From contig NZ_FOSE01000004.1 of the NCBI RefSeq assembly GCF_900114185.1, forward strand, positions 327,519 through 391,518: a stretch of DNA of 64,000 nt, read 5' to 3'. Source of the DNA: Cellulomonas sp. KH9. GTDB lineage: Bacteria > Actinomycetota > Actinomycetes > Actinomycetales > Cellulomonadaceae. The notes beneath the pieces are model-generated. The model worked only from the letters and a program-made list of their open reading frames with translations, did no database searches and had not been told where the DNA came from. The position numbers were made by a program, and so were the translations under genes. This document shows positions 1-9,847 of the stretch, piece after piece (within the stretch, counting starts at the first letter, position 1; every line of letters begins with the position of its first letter).

Positions 1-1015
1 CCTCCACGTCACCCTGGAGGCCGAGCGCGCGGACGAGCTCCACCAGGGCCTCCCTGCTCGTGCGGTCGAGCTCGATCGCCGTCCGCGCGACGCGGGCGGC
101 GGTGTCGACGTCGCCCGATCGCCGCTCGAGCCGTGCGCGCAGCGTGAGGGTCGCCACCTTCCGACGGCTCACGACGTCCTCGCCGCCCCTGCGGCGGTAG
201 ACGGGCGCGTGCACGAGGTCCTCGACGGTCCCCAGCGCGTCCTTCGCGATCGCTCGAGCAACCGCGAGCTCGGTGCGCAGGTTCTTCACCTCGAGGAGAC
301 GGGCCGCCACGTAGTTGGTGGACCAGTCGTGGGCGTGGATGGCGCGCGCGCGCATGAGGTGCTCGCGCGCCGACCCGACATCCCCCGAGGTCAGGGAGGC
401 CAGGGCGAACCGTCGTTGCTCGATGAGGCGCACGTAGTCCGGCTCGTTGACGGACAGCTCCGCGGGCAGGGCCCACTGGTCGAGGCCCGGCGCTCCCAGG
501 TAGTCGAGCTCCTGCATGAGCTGTCCGGTCATCGACGCCCCGTCGGCGTCACCGTCGCTCTCCGTCATCGTCGTCACCCAGTCGTCCAGGGTGTCCCGGA
601 TCCGGTCCAGGTTGTCGAACGGGTCGCTGACCAGCGTGCCCGTCACCACGTGCTCCTGCACCTCTTGCGCGAAGGCAGCGGCGCGGGGCTCCATGGTGGT
701 GACGTCCCGGGAGAACGCCAGCACGGGGATCCCGCTGTCGCGCGCTGCCCGGAACTCGGCATGGGTCGTGCTGGTCTCGTGCCCGGGGGCGCGGGAGGCG
801 CTGTCGACGTCCGTGTACGTGCGCCCCAGGAGCAGCACCATGACGTCGCAGTCGGTGAGGCTGGTGACCGAGCGGGCGTGCGGCCCGACGGTGGCGGCGC
901 GCCCGTCGTCGAGCGCCACGACGTCCAGCCCGGGCGCGTCGGCGAGCGCGCGGCTCACGACCGACCGCAGCTCGCGGAACTCCTCGAACCGGGACGAGAT
1001 GAACACGCGTGCCAC
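1..1015 (-). CDS. DUF4062 domain protein with TPR-like C-terminus (3' end outside window)
   Basis: The frame opens at GTG 1015, seven bases after a GGAGG, and stays open to the window edge (338 codons), so the C-terminus is missing. The first residues read VARVFISSRFEEFRELRSVV, the start typical of DUF4062. Next come CDVMVLLLGRTYTD near residues 54-67 and an acidic HAEFRAARDSGIPVLAF block near 80-96, also as in that family. DUF4062 is a Rossmann-like, TIR/SLOG-related domain found in predicted NTPase and defence-like multidomain proteins. The region after about residue 170 is Ala/Arg-rich and helical, with TPR-like spacing. Function is unknown. The gene lies beside tRNA-Gly, a common integration site, so it may be accessory. 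Domain call fairly sure; role not. Confidence 0.72.
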   Translation of the reverse strand, partial: MARVFISSRFEEFRELRSVVSRALADAPGLDVVALDDGRAATVGPHARSVTSLTDCDVMVLLLGRTYTDVDSASRAPGHETSTTHAEFRAARDSGIPVLAFSRDVTTMEPRAAAFAQEVQEHVVTGTLVSDPFDNLDRIRDTLDDWVTTMTESDGDADGASMTGQLMQELDYLGAPGLDQWALPAELSVNEPDYVRLIEQRRFALASLTSGDVGSAREHLMRARAIHAHDWSTNYVAARLLEVKNLRTELAVARAIAKDALGTVEDLVHAPVYRRRGGEDVVSRRKVATLTLRARLERRSGDVDTAARVARTAIELDRTSREALVELVRALGLQGDVE

Positions 1016-1331
1016 GCAGAGCCTCCAGAGCGCCGGGAAGGGCTCACGCAGCCCCCACCCACCTATCGGACCGAGCGGTGGTCGAGTGAAGGACGTGCCC
1101 GGAAGTCGCCCGAGCGTGCGCTTCTGCGACGTTCCCTCCGCCCGCAGGGGCGGGGGTGCACGGTGACGGGCACGACCGCGGCGCTCCTCGCACCGCCGGC
1201 CGCTGGCGGTGGCGCGCACCGCGGCGCCGACGACCGCTCCGGGACCGCGCGGGTGGCTCCCCGCCTCGGCCCGGTCGCGACGACGCACGGGTCAGGAGGG
1301 CGGGGTGCTGCGGGGGAACCACGGGGGAGGG
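1016..1331. other. intergenic region between DUF4062 gene and tRNA-Gly
   Basis: About 316 bases without a convincing gene. It contains the ribosome binding site of the DUF4062 gene just before position 1015 and the 3' flank of the tRNA. I saw no clear -10/-35 pair, no long inverted repeat and no att-like copy of the tRNA 3' end. Confidence 0.5.
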
Positions 1332-1402
1332 AGCGGACGACGGGAATCGAACCCGCGTAGCCAGTTTGGAAGACTGGGGCTCTACCATTGAGCTACGTCC
1401 GC
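1332..1402 (-). tRNA. tRNA-Gly (anticodon TCC)
   Basis: On the minus strand the sequence folds as a full cloverleaf. The 7-bp acceptor stem is GCGGACG with CGTCCGC. The D arm is GCTC/GAGC. The anticodon stem CCAGT/ACTGG holds the loop CTTCCAA with anticodon TCC. The T arm carries TTCGATT. The discriminator base is T and CCA is not encoded. It reads GGA codons, which are rare in this genome. Confidence 0.96.
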
Positions 1403-1453
1403 ACGCGCCCGGCGCGGGTGCCCGAGAGGGCCTGCGACCGTGGCGGCGCAGCA

Positions 1454-1459
1454 AGGTTA
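1454..1459 (-). promoter_or_regulatory. possible -10 box of tRNA-Gly
   Basis: TAACCT on the minus strand fits the TAnnnT consensus and lies about 50 bases before the 5' end of the tRNA. No convincing -35 was found. Confidence 0.3.
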
Positions 1460-1541
1460 CCGGTTCCGCCGCGGTCGTCGCCCCACGCCAGCGCTCCTGT
1501 CCGTCGTCGCGCGGTGCAGCCCGCCCCGTGAGGCGCGCGCT

Positions 1542-1572
1542 TTGGCGGGCGGTCCCTGCCGTGGCGTAGCAT
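1542..1572 (+). promoter_or_regulatory. possible tig promoter
   Basis: TTGGCG at 1542-1547 and TAGCAT at 1567-1572 are 19 bases apart. This would start transcription near 1579, about 170 bases before the tig start codon. The spacer is longer than ideal. Confidence 0.35.
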
Positions 1573-1751
1573 CGAGGGTCGCGCGTACGCGCCGTCGGGT
1601 GCTCGCACGTCGCCACCCCGGGGCTGGTCCTCGGGGCGGTCACGACGTCGCCCGGGCCGCAGCGTGCAGCGCCTCCCAGAGCGTGAGATCGAAGCGTGCC
1701 ACCACGTCGGACCCGCCGGCGCCCGGCCATGACCAGTTGGAGATCATCGAA

Positions 1752-3158
1752 GTGAAGAGCGCCGTCGAGACCCTGGACCCGACGAAGGTCAAGCTGACCG
1801 TCGAGGTGACGTACGACGAGCTCAAGCCGAGCATCGACCACGCGTACCAGCACATCGCCGAGCAGGTGACCGTGCCGGGCTTCCGCAAGGGCAAGGTGCC
1901 GCCGCGCATCATCGACCAGCGGGTGGGTCGTCCTGCCGTCATCGAGCACGCCGTCAACGAGGGCCTGTCCGGCTTCTACGCCGAGGCCGTCCGTGAGAAC
2001 AAGCTGCGCCCCATGGGTCAGCCCGCCGTCGAGGTCACGCAGGTCCCCGGCCTCGTCCCCGCCGCCGCCGGTGAGGAGGGCGAGCTGCACTTCACCGCCG
2101 AGGTCGAGGTGCGCCCCGAGATCACGCTGCCCGAGCTCGACGGCCTGAGCGTCACGGTCGACGACGTCGAGGTCTCGGACGAGGACGTCGCCGCGCGTCT
2201 CGACGCGCTGCGCGAGCGGTTCGGCTCGCTCGTCGGTGTCGACCGTCCGGCGGAGTCGGGCGACTTCGTCGTCATCGACCTCACGGCGACGATCGACGGC
2301 GAGCAGATCGACCAGGTCTCCGGCACGAGCTACCAGATCGGCTCGGGCAACATGCTCGAGGGCCTGGACGAGGCGCTCGTCGGGCTGTCGTCCGGCGAGA
2401 CCACGACGTTCGAGACCGAGCTCGCCGGTGGTGACCGCAAGGGTGAGAAGGCCCTGGTCAGCGTCACGGCGACCGGTGTCAAGGAGCGCCAGCTGCCCGA
2501 GGTCGACGACGAGTTCGCCCAGCTCGCCAGCGAGTTCGACACGATCGACGAGCTCAAGGCCGACCTGCGCGAGCAGGCCGCGCGCATCAAGGCGTCGAAC
2601 CAGGCGGTGCAGGCACGCGACCTGCTGGTGGAGAAGCTGACGGCCGAGGTCGAGATCCCCGTCCCGGCCGGCGTCGTCGAGGCCGAGGTGCACCGCCACC
2701 TCGAGTCCGAGGGCCGCCTGGAGGACGACGAGCACCGCACCGAGGTCACCGAGCAGGCCCAGACCGCGCTGCGCAACCAGATCCTGCTCGACACGCTGGC
2801 CGAGCAGCTCGACATCAAGGTGAGCCAGAGCGAGCTGCTCGACTACCTGGTCAGCGCGTCGCGCCAGTACGGCATGGACCCCAACACCTTCATCACGACG
2901 CTGGACCAGCAGGGCCAGATCCCCGCGATGGTGGCCGAGGTCGCACGCTCCAAGGCGCTGGCCGTGGCGCTGCGCCGCGTCGCCGTCGTCGACGGCTCCG
3001 GTGCGGCCGTCGACCTGTCCGAGTTCATCGGCACGGACGAGGAGGACGCGGCGGCCGACCAGGCCGACGCCGCCGCCGAGGCCGCCGTCGCCGCCGACCC
3101 CGCGACCGACGTGTCGTCGGTCGCGTTCGGCGAGGACAGCGCCGACGAGAAGGCCTGA
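1752..3158 (+). CDS. tig: trigger factor, ribosome-associated chaperone and prolyl isomerase
   Basis: Trigger factor binds ribosomal protein L23 at the exit tunnel and shields nascent chains. I chose GTG 1752 because a GGAG lies nine bases upstream and the protein then begins [19 protein letters not shown], as in actinobacterial homologues. Length is 468 aa, normal for the family. The ribosome-binding signature GFRKGK is at residues 43-48. The FKBP-type isomerase domain follows at roughly 160-250 ([29 protein letters not shown]), then the helical chaperone domain. The tail is Ala/Asp-rich and acidic. It precedes the Clp genes but is separated from them by a strong hairpin, so it is likely its own transcription unit. 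Confidence 0.96.
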   Translation: MKSAVETLDPTKVKLTVEVTYDELKPSIDHAYQHIAEQVTVPGFRKGKVPPRIIDQRVGRPAVIEHAVNEGLSGFYAEAVRENKLRPMGQPAVEVTQVPGLVPAAAGEEGELHFTAEVEVRPEITLPELDGLSVTVDDVEVSDEDVAARLDALRERFGSLVGVDRPAESGDFVVIDLTATIDGEQIDQVSGTSYQIGSGNMLEGLDEALVGLSSGETTTFETELAGGDRKGEKALVSVTATGVKERQLPEVDDEFAQLASEFDTIDELKADLREQAARIKASNQAVQARDLLVEKLTAEVEIPVPAGVVEAEVHRHLESEGRLEDDEHRTEVTEQAQTALRNQILLDTLAEQLDIKVSQSELLDYLVSASRQYGMDPNTFITTLDQQGQIPAMVAEVARSKALAVALRRVAVVDGSGAAVDLSEFIGTDEEDAAADQADAAAEAAVAADPATDVSSVAFGEDSADEKA

Positions 3159-3185
3159 CCCACCGGGCAGGTCCCCGCACGTCAC

Positions 3186-3226
3186 GACGGCCCCGCCGCG
3201 CCCCTCACGGGGGCGGCGGGGCCGTC
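3186..3226 (+). terminator. strong stem-loop after tig
   Basis: GACGGCCCCGCCGC (3186-3199) is the exact inverse of 3213-3226. The stem continues with CCCC/GGGG around a TCAC loop. There is no T-run, as is usual for terminators in very GC-rich actinobacteria. Confidence 0.68.
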
Positions 3227-3262
3227 GTCGTCCTGCCGTGGGCCGGGCGCGCGCCGCGGCTG

Positions 3263-3273
3263 CGCCGTCAGCG
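3263..3273. promoter_or_regulatory. possible ClgR activator site upstream of clpP1P2
   Basis: CGC-CGTCA-GCG followed by AAAC resembles the ClgR box (CGC, five bases, GCG, then an A/T-rich flank). It is centred about 50 bases upstream of the candidate -10 box at 3316, suitable for an activator. ClgR controls clpP1P2 in Streptomyces, Corynebacterium and Mycobacterium. The central A of the consensus is T here and the left flank does not fit, so this is tentative. Confidence 0.35.
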
Positions 3274-3315
3274 AAACGGTGCGGGGGCGGGACGTGGGCG
3301 GGCGCACCCGGGCGT

Positions 3316-3321
3316 TAGGGT
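3316..3321 (+). promoter_or_regulatory. -10 box of clpP1P2
   Basis: TAGGGT fits TAnnnT and would give a leader of about 80 bases before the clpP1 start at 3407. No good -35 is visible, in keeping with an activator-dependent promoter. Confidence 0.4.
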
Positions 3322-3406
3322 CGCTGCAACGCGTGGCCGACCGTCGCCCCCGGCGGGGGAGCGGACCGGCGCGCAGGGTAGGACGCAGCCAGACGAGGGA
3401 GCCTTC

Positions 3407-4039
3407 GTGAACGAGCAGGTGCCGGCCGTGGCCCGGGCAGATTCTCCGGGTCTCGGTCTCAACGACCACATCTACAACCGACTGCTCCGCGAGCGCATCA
3501 TCTGGCTCGGCTCGGAGGTCCGGGACGAGAACGCCAACGCCATCTGCGCGCAGATGATGCTGCTGGCGGCCGAGGACCCGGACAAGGACATCTGGCTCTA
3601 CATCAACTCGCCGGGCGGGTCGATCACGGCCGGCATGGCGATCTACGACACCATGCAGTACATCAAGCCCGACGTCGCCACGATCGCGATGGGCATGGCG
3701 GCGTCGATGGGGCAGTTCCTGCTGTCGTCCGGTGCCAAGGGCAAGCGGTACGCGACGCCCCACGCCCGCGTGATGATGCACCAGCCGTCCGGCGGCATCG
3801 GTGGCACCGCCACCGACGTGCGCATCAACGCCCAGCTCATCCTGCACATGAAGAAGGTGCTGGCCGAGCTGATCGCCGAGCAGACGGGCAAGAGCGTCGA
3901 GCAGATCAACGCCGACTCGGACCGTGACCGCTGGTTCACCGCCCCCGAGGCGCTCGAGTACGGCTTCATCGACCACGTGGTGACGCAGAGCCACTCCGTG
4001 ACCGGCGGCGGGGGCACCGACCCCGGCACCCCGGCCTGA
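3407..4039 (+). CDS. clpP1: ATP-dependent Clp protease proteolytic subunit 1
   Basis: Serine protease subunit of the ClpP1P2 double-ring degradation machine, fed by ClpX or ClpC. The 210-residue protein starts at GTG 3407 after a GAGGGAG. The catalytic triad is Ser100 in GMAASMG, His125 in MMHQP and Asp174 in DSDRDR, with the spacing of E. coli Ser97/His122/Asp171. YINSPGG at about 65-71 forms the substrate-binding strand. It resembles the ClpP1 branch of the actinobacterial pair ([20 protein letters not shown]). clpP2 follows 40 bases later in what is clearly one operon. Confidence 0.96.
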   Translation: MNEQVPAVARADSPGLGLNDHIYNRLLRERIIWLGSEVRDENANAICAQMMLLAAEDPDKDIWLYINSPGGSITAGMAIYDTMQYIKPDVATIAMGMAASMGQFLLSSGAKGKRYATPHARVMMHQPSGGIGGTATDVRINAQLILHMKKVLAELIAEQTGKSVEQINADSDRDRWFTAPEALEYGFIDHVVTQSHSVTGGGGTDPGTPA

Positions 4040-4079
4040 CGGCCCGGCGACGCGCAGAGAACCAGCGAGGAGAACCTTC

Positions 4080-4775
4080 GTGAGCATGGAGTCCCAGTTC
4101 ATCGCCCGTGCCGGCCGGTTGGCCGGCGGCGTGGCGCCCGCGTCCCCGACGGGCCGGTACGTGCTGCCGCAGTTCGAGGAGCGCACCGCCTACGGCTTCA
4201 AGCGTCAGGACCCGTACACCAAGCTGTTCGAGGACCGCATCATCTTCCTCGGCGTGCAGGTGGACGACGCGTCTGCGGACGACGTGATGGCGCAGCTGCT
4301 CGTGCTGGAGTCCACGGACCCCGACCGCGACATCACGCTGTACATCAACTCGCCCGGCGGCTCGTTCACGGCGCTGACGGCGATCTACGACACGATGCAG
4401 TACATCAAGCCGCACATCCAGACGGTCTGCCTCGGTCAGGCGGCCTCCGCCGCGGCCGTGCTGCTGGCCGCCGGGTCGCCCGGCAAGCGCCTGGCGCTGC
4501 CCAACGCCCGCGTGCTGATCCACCAGCCCGCGATGGAGGGCGGCGGCTACGCGCAGGCGTCCGACATCGAGATCCAGGCCAACGAGCTCATCCGCATCCG
4601 CGAGTGGCTCGAGGCGGCGATCGCCCAGCACACGGGCCGGTCGATCGAGCAGGTGCGCGTCGACATCGAGCGCGACAAGATCCTCACTGCGGCGCAGGCC
4701 AAGGAGTACGGGATCGTCGACCAGGTGCTCGAGAGCCGCAAGGGTGTGCACCCCACGGTGGTGCAGCCCAGCTGA
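4080..4775 (+). CDS. clpP2: ATP-dependent Clp protease proteolytic subunit 2
   Basis: Second subunit of the hetero-oligomeric ClpP1P2 protease, which in mycobacteria makes the main contact with the ClpX/ClpC ATPases. GTG 4080 is preferred over ATG 4086 because AGGAG at 4068-4072 gives seven-base spacing. The protein is 231 aa with catalytic Ser123 ([10 protein letters not shown]), His148 (LIHQP) and Asp199 (IERDK). The longer N-terminal extension (about 45 residues before the core) is typical of ClpP2, and may be processed. A very strong hairpin ends the operon 9 bases after the stop. Confidence 0.96.
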   Translation: MSMESQFIARAGRLAGGVAPASPTGRYVLPQFEERTAYGFKRQDPYTKLFEDRIIFLGVQVDDASADDVMAQLLVLESTDPDRDITLYINSPGGSFTALTAIYDTMQYIKPHIQTVCLGQAASAAAVLLAAGSPGKRLALPNARVLIHQPAMEGGGYAQASDIEIQANELIRIREWLEAAIAQHTGRSIEQVRVDIERDKILTAAQAKEYGIVDQVLESRKGVHPTVVQPS

Positions 4776-4783
4776 CGTCCGGG

Positions 4784-4818
4784 TGCCGCGGTCCCGCCCG
4801 CCGGGCGGGACCGCGGCA
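4784..4818 (+). terminator. terminator of clpP1-clpP2
   Basis: An almost uninterrupted palindrome: 17-base arms (4784-4800 and 4802-4818) flank one central base. It would form a very stable GC hairpin directly after the clpP2 stop. Confidence 0.75.
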
Positions 4819-4835
4819 AACGATGGGCCATCGTT
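4819..4835. promoter_or_regulatory. operator-like palindrome upstream of clpX
   Basis: AACGATG-GGC-CATCGTT is a perfect 7-base inverted repeat. GGGCCAT recurs just downstream (4836-4842). The site lies between the clpP terminator and clpX, so it may bind a regulator of clpX. The regulator is unknown. Confidence 0.3.
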
Positions 4836-4866
4836 GGGCCATCTGCGCGAATCGGGACGCATCGGA

Positions 4867-4890
4867 CGGCGTGTCGTCTCCGACACGCCG
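4867..4890. repeat. 10-bp inverted repeat in the clpX upstream region
   Basis: CGGCGTGTCG (4867-4876) and CGACACGCCG (4881-4890) are exact inverses around TCTC. It could be a hairpin or an operator about 140 bases before clpX. Confidence 0.45.
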
Positions 4891-5026
4891 CGACGCACCC
4901 GTCGGGTTCGGCTGACACGGGGCCGTCGGTGGTGTGCAATGGGGGAACGTGACTCGCGGACCGCGAGGTCACGACGACGGCGCACCGCCGGCACGGCGGA
5001 GGGCGACACGAGGGAAGGGGACGCAC

Positions 5027-6300
<1,274 letters not shown>

Positions 6301-6304
<4 letters not shown>

Positions 6305-6618
6305 GCACACCCGGAGCACCCGCGGTCCCGTCGGAGCTGGCGCGGCTGCGCGGCAGCATCGACAACATCGACGCCGCGCTCGTGCACATCCTGGCGGAGC
6401 GCTTCAAGGCGACGCAGCGCGTGGGGGTCCTCAAGGCCGAGCTGGGGCTCCCGGCGTCGGACCCGGCCCGTGAGGCCCAGCAGGTGGGCCGGCTGCGCCG
6501 GCTCGCCCAGGAGGCGGAGCTGGACCCCGTGTTCGCGGAGAAGTTCCTCGCGTTCATCGTGGCCGAGGTGATCCACCACCACGAGGCCATCGCGCAGGGG
6601 CACGCGCAGCGCCCCTGA
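6301..6618 (+). CDS. chorismate mutase, AroQ type
   Basis: Converts chorismate to prephenate, the committed step to phenylalanine and tyrosine. The 105-residue all-helical protein begins at GTG 6301 inside the clpX stop, so it is translationally coupled. It shows the AroQ pattern: an N-terminal helix [19 protein letters not shown], then [29 protein letters not shown], and a C-terminal helix ending in EVIHHHEAI. There is no signal peptide, so it is the cytoplasmic form. Actinobacterial AroQ proteins often need DAHP synthase as partner; none is in the window. Confidence 0.88.
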
Positions 6619-6766
6619 CGGACGTCCGTCCGGCTCCTGTCGCCACCCGGTGACCGTTGGCGTGCGCCGGGAGCGTGACCGATGGTAGAGGGGTCAGCCC
6701 CGGTGGTCCCACCGGTCGTGCGGTGACGTCGCCGGGGACGTGCCCACGCAGGAGGAGTCCGAATCC

Positions 6767-7963
6767 ATGCACCTGCACTGGCTCAAGCCGCTGCTCGGCC
6801 GTCCGGGCCCGTTCGTCACCGTGCACCTCGACGCGTCGCCCGCCGAGGTGGCGGGGGAGTCCGGTCCGATGGACCGGTGGCGCTCGGTGCGTCGGGACCT
6901 CGAGCGGGACGGCGCCCCGGCGCCGCTCCTCGACGCCATCGGCGCGCGTGTCGCGCAGCCCGACGGCAGGCGGCACGCCCACGGGCGGGTCCTGGTGGCG
7001 GACGCCGAGGAGGTCGTGGTCGACCGGGTGCTGCGGACCGCCCCGACGGCGTCCCGCGGTGTCTACGGCCCGGTGCCCGCCCTCGCGCCGGCGGTCCGTG
7101 CGACCGAGGAGGCGGTGGTGCTGCTGCTGGTCGCGGTCGACAGGACCGGGGCCGACCTGCGGTGGGTCGACGCGGACGAGCCGACGGCGCGCGGGCAGGA
7201 GGCCGAGACCGTCGACGGGGGGCACGACGAGGTCCACAAGGTGCGCGAGAGCGGCATCGAGCGACGGGGGCAGACGCGCGCCGAGGACTCGTGGCACCGC
7301 AACGCCGAGACGGTCGCCACGGCGGTGAACCGCCGGGTGGCGGAGCGGGAGCCCGGGCTGGTGGTCCTCACGGGGGACGTCCGGACGGTGCCGCTCGTGC
7401 GCGACTCCCTCGACCAGCACGCCCGCCGCCTGGCCGTCGAGGTCCCGGGTGGGGGCCGTGGCGACGGCATCCACCAGGAGGCGTTCGCGGCGCGCGTCGC
7501 GCAGGCCGTCGACGGGCTGCGGGCACGACGCCGCGCGGAGCAGGTCGACCGGTACCGCGAGGCACGTGGCCGGGGCGGTGGTGCCGTGACGGGGCTGGAC
7601 GACGTCGTCGAGGTGCTGCGCCGCGGCCAGGTCGACGAGCTGGTGGTCGAGCTCGACGTCCTCGACGGCGCGCTCGCCGAGCGTCAGGTGTGGATCGGCC
7701 CGGACCCTCTGCAGGTGGCCGTGACCCGGGCAGACCTCACGGACATCGGAGTCGTCGACGGGGAGTGCCGCGAGCTGCCCGCCCAGGTCGCGCTGGTGCG
7801 CGCCGTGGTCGGGCAGGACGCCGGCATCACGCTGGTCGAGGACGGTGACGTCGAGCTCGTCGACGGCGTCGGCGCGGTGCTGCGCTGGGCCGACGGCTCG
7901 ACGCCCAGCGAGTCGGTGCCGACGCAGTCGGCGGACACCCGCCGGCTGCGCTCGGGGGCGTGA
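6767..7963 (+). CDS. bacterial eRF1-like (baeRF family 2, Rv2629/Balon-type) protein
   Basis: The 398-residue protein starts at ATG 6767, nine bases after GGAGGAG. It begins MHLHWLKPLLGRPGPFVTVHLD, then shows a YxxxR-type fold start, DRTGADLRWVDA, and a C-terminal half with DVRTVPLVRDSLDQ and EVLRRGQVDELVV. This is the architecture of the bacterial archaeo-eukaryotic release factor (baeRF) group that includes Mycobacterium Rv2629. Balon, a member of this wider group, was described as a ribosome hibernation factor that enters the A site with EF-Tu. Family assignment is by recall of sequence style. Hibernation or release activity here is inference. It follows clpX-aroQ after 148 bases with its own ribosome binding site. 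Confidence 0.7.
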   Translation: MHLHWLKPLLGRPGPFVTVHLDASPAEVAGESGPMDRWRSVRRDLERDGAPAPLLDAIGARVAQPDGRRHAHGRVLVADAEEVVVDRVLRTAPTASRGVYGPVPALAPAVRATEEAVVLLLVAVDRTGADLRWVDADEPTARGQEAETVDGGHDEVHKVRESGIERRGQTRAEDSWHRNAETVATAVNRRVAEREPGLVVLTGDVRTVPLVRDSLDQHARRLAVEVPGGGRGDGIHQEAFAARVAQAVDGLRARRRAEQVDRYREARGRGGGAVTGLDDVVEVLRRGQVDELVVELDVLDGALAERQVWIGPDPLQVAVTRADLTDIGVVDGECRELPAQVALVRAVVGQDAGITLVEDGDVELVDGVGAVLRWADGSTPSESVPTQSADTRRLRSGA

Positions 7964-7976
7964 CCCCTCCCGCTGG

Positions 7977-9791
7977 TCAGTGCCCGGCGCGCGTGTCCAC
8001 GTAGAGCCGCTCGATCTGCGGGGCGAAGCTCTGCAGCACGGCCGCCCGCTTCACCTTGAGCGACGGCGTCAGGAAGCCGTTCGCCTCGGTGAAGTCGGTC
8101 GTGAGCACCGAGATCTTGCGGATCGACTCGGCCCGGGAGACCGCCTCGTTGGCGCGGGCGACGGCGCGGTCGAGCGCCTCCAGCACCTTCGGGTTCGTCG
8201 CGGCCGTCGGGACGTCCATCGGGGGCAGGTCGTGCATCGCCAGCCACCCCGGCAGCATCTCCGCGTCCAGGGTCACCAGCGCGCCGATGAACGGACGCTT
8301 GTCGCCCACCACGACGACCTGGCTCACCAGCGGGTGGCCGCGCAGCCGGTCCTCGAGGAGCGCCGGCGCGACGTTCTTGCCGCCCGCGGTGACGATGATC
8401 TCCTTGCTGCGCCCGGTGATGCGCAGGTACCCGTCCTCGTCGAGGGTGCCGATGTCGCCGGTCTTGAACCACCCGTCGACCAGGGCCTCGGCGGTCTCCT
8501 CGGGCATGTGCCGGTAGCCGCGGAAGATGTGCGGCCCGGAGATCCAGATCTGGCCGTCGTCGTCGACCTTGAGGGACGTGGCGGGCATCGGTGGGCCGAC
8601 GGTGCCGATCTTCGTCAGCCCGGGCCGGTTCACCGTGGCCGGGGCGGTGGTCTCGGTCAGCCCGTAGCCCTCGAGCACGTGCACGCCGATGCCGCGGTAG
8701 AAGTGCCCGAGCCGCTCGCCGAGCGGAGCACCGCCGGACACGGCGTACTCGACGTTGCCGCCGAGCGCGGCCCGCAGCTTGCGGTGCACGAGCGCGTCGG
8801 CCGCGCGGTGCTGGGCGCGCAGGGCCGCGCTCGGCCCGGACGGGGTGTCCAGCGCGCGGGAGTAGGCGATGGCGACCTTGGCGGCCCAGCGGAAGATGCG
8901 CAGCGAGGCGCCGTGGCCGGCCTTCTGCTCCGAGGAGTTGTAGACCTTCTCGAACACGCGCGGCACCGCGAGCAGGTAGCTGGGCTTGAAGGAGGCCAGG
9001 TCGGGCAGCAGGTTGCGGGTGTCCGGGGTGTGGCCCATGACCGCGCCCGACTCGACGCACAGCACCTCGATGAACCGCGCGAAGACGTGCGCGAGCGGCA
9101 TGAACAGCAGCGTGCGCGACGTGGGCTTGGACACGACCTCGCCCAGGCCGACTGCGCCGTTGCGGGCCAGCTCGACGAAGTTGCCGTGCGTCAGCTCGAC
9201 GCCCTTGGGCCTGCCCGTGGTGCCGGAGGTGTAGATGATCGTCGCCAGGTCGGACCCCCGGGCGAGCACGCTGCGGCGGTCGATCTCGTTGTCGGACACG
9301 TCCATGCCCCGCGTGACGAGCGTGTCGATCGCGCCCTCGTCGATGACGAGCACCTCGCTCAGCCCCGGCAGGTCGTCACGGACCTGCGCGACGGCGGCCG
9401 CGTGCGCGGGGGTCTCGACGACCGCGAGGCGCACCCCGGAGTCCGAGGCGATCCACCGCACCTGCTCGGCCGACGACGTCTCGTAGATCGGGACCCCGAC
9501 CGCACCCGCCGTCCAGATCGCGAAGTCGAGCTGCGTCCACTCGTAGCGCGTGCGGCACATGATCGCGACGCGGTCACCGGGCTGCACGCCGACGGCGACC
9601 AGGCCCTTCGCGATCGCGCGGACCTCGGCGACGAACGCCGCCACCGTCACGGGCTGCCACGTCCCCCCGAGGCCGGTCTGCCGCTCCGCGAGCACCCCCT
9701 GCGGGTCGCGCTCCAGCCGGCCGGCGAGCAGCGTGCAGAGGGAGGCGCTCGGGTCGGGCTCGACGAGAGTGGGGGAGGTGTACTCGGGCAT
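7977..9791 (-). CDS. AMP-dependent long-chain fatty acid--CoA ligase
   Basis: Activates fatty acids to acyl-AMP and then acyl-CoA for beta-oxidation or lipid synthesis. The 604-residue protein is of the FadD15/FAA1 type. The AMP-binding P-loop YTSGTTGRPKG is at 187-197, YGLTETT lies in the middle, and GWFKTGDIG and GRSKEIIVTAGGKNVAP in the C-terminal part. I chose ATG 9791 (MPEYTSP) because AGGAG lies nine bases upstream and the likely -10 at 9829-9834 would place the transcript start after the alternative ATG at 9827. It converges on the baeRF gene with only 13 bases between stops. Confidence 0.93.
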   Translation of the reverse strand: MPEYTSPTLVEPDPSASLCTLLAGRLERDPQGVLAERQTGLGGTWQPVTVAAFVAEVRAIAKGLVAVGVQPGDRVAIMCRTRYEWTQLDFAIWTAGAVGVPIYETSSAEQVRWIASDSGVRLAVVETPAHAAAVAQVRDDLPGLSEVLVIDEGAIDTLVTRGMDVSDNEIDRRSVLARGSDLATIIYTSGTTGRPKGVELTHGNFVELARNGAVGLGEVVSKPTSRTLLFMPLAHVFARFIEVLCVESGAVMGHTPDTRNLLPDLASFKPSYLLAVPRVFEKVYNSSEQKAGHGASLRIFRWAAKVAIAYSRALDTPSGPSAALRAQHRAADALVHRKLRAALGGNVEYAVSGGAPLGERLGHFYRGIGVHVLEGYGLTETTAPATVNRPGLTKIGTVGPPMPATSLKVDDDGQIWISGPHIFRGYRHMPEETAEALVDGWFKTGDIGTLDEDGYLRITGRSKEIIVTAGGKNVAPALLEDRLRGHPLVSQVVVVGDKRPFIGALVTLDAEMLPGWLAMHDLPPMDVPTAATNPKVLEALDRAVARANEAVSRAESIRKISVLTTDFTEANGFLTPSLKVKRAAVLQSFAPQIERLYVDTRAGH

Positions 9792-9828
9792 GGGGGAAGG
9801 CTCCTGGAGGCGGACGGACGTCATCACG

Positions 9829-9834
9829 ACACTA
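9829..9834 (-). promoter_or_regulatory. -10 box of the acyl-CoA ligase gene
   Basis: TAGTGT on the minus strand fits TAnnnT and predicts a start near 9822, about 30 bases before ATG 9791. It rules out the in-frame ATG at 9827. Confidence 0.5.
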
Positions 9835-9847
9835 GTGCGCGTGCGCG

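Larger units (their letters stand above)
1403..1751. other. divergent intergenic region between tRNA-Gly and tig
   Basis: This 349-base stretch has no credible gene. It holds a possible tRNA promoter (TAACCT, minus strand) and a possible tig promoter (TAGCAT, plus strand), leaving a tig leader of about 170 bases. A GGAG sits nine bases before the tig GTG. No other structure was evident by eye. Confidence 0.5.

Noticed and set aside
6740-6766. GTG 6740 as start of the baeRF-like protein
   Set aside because: It lies upstream of the GGAGGAG ribosome binding site, whose spacing fits ATG 6767.
9822-9827. ATG 9827 as start of the acyl-CoA ligase
   Set aside because: It would lie upstream of the predicted transcript start, and AGGAG fits ATG 9791.
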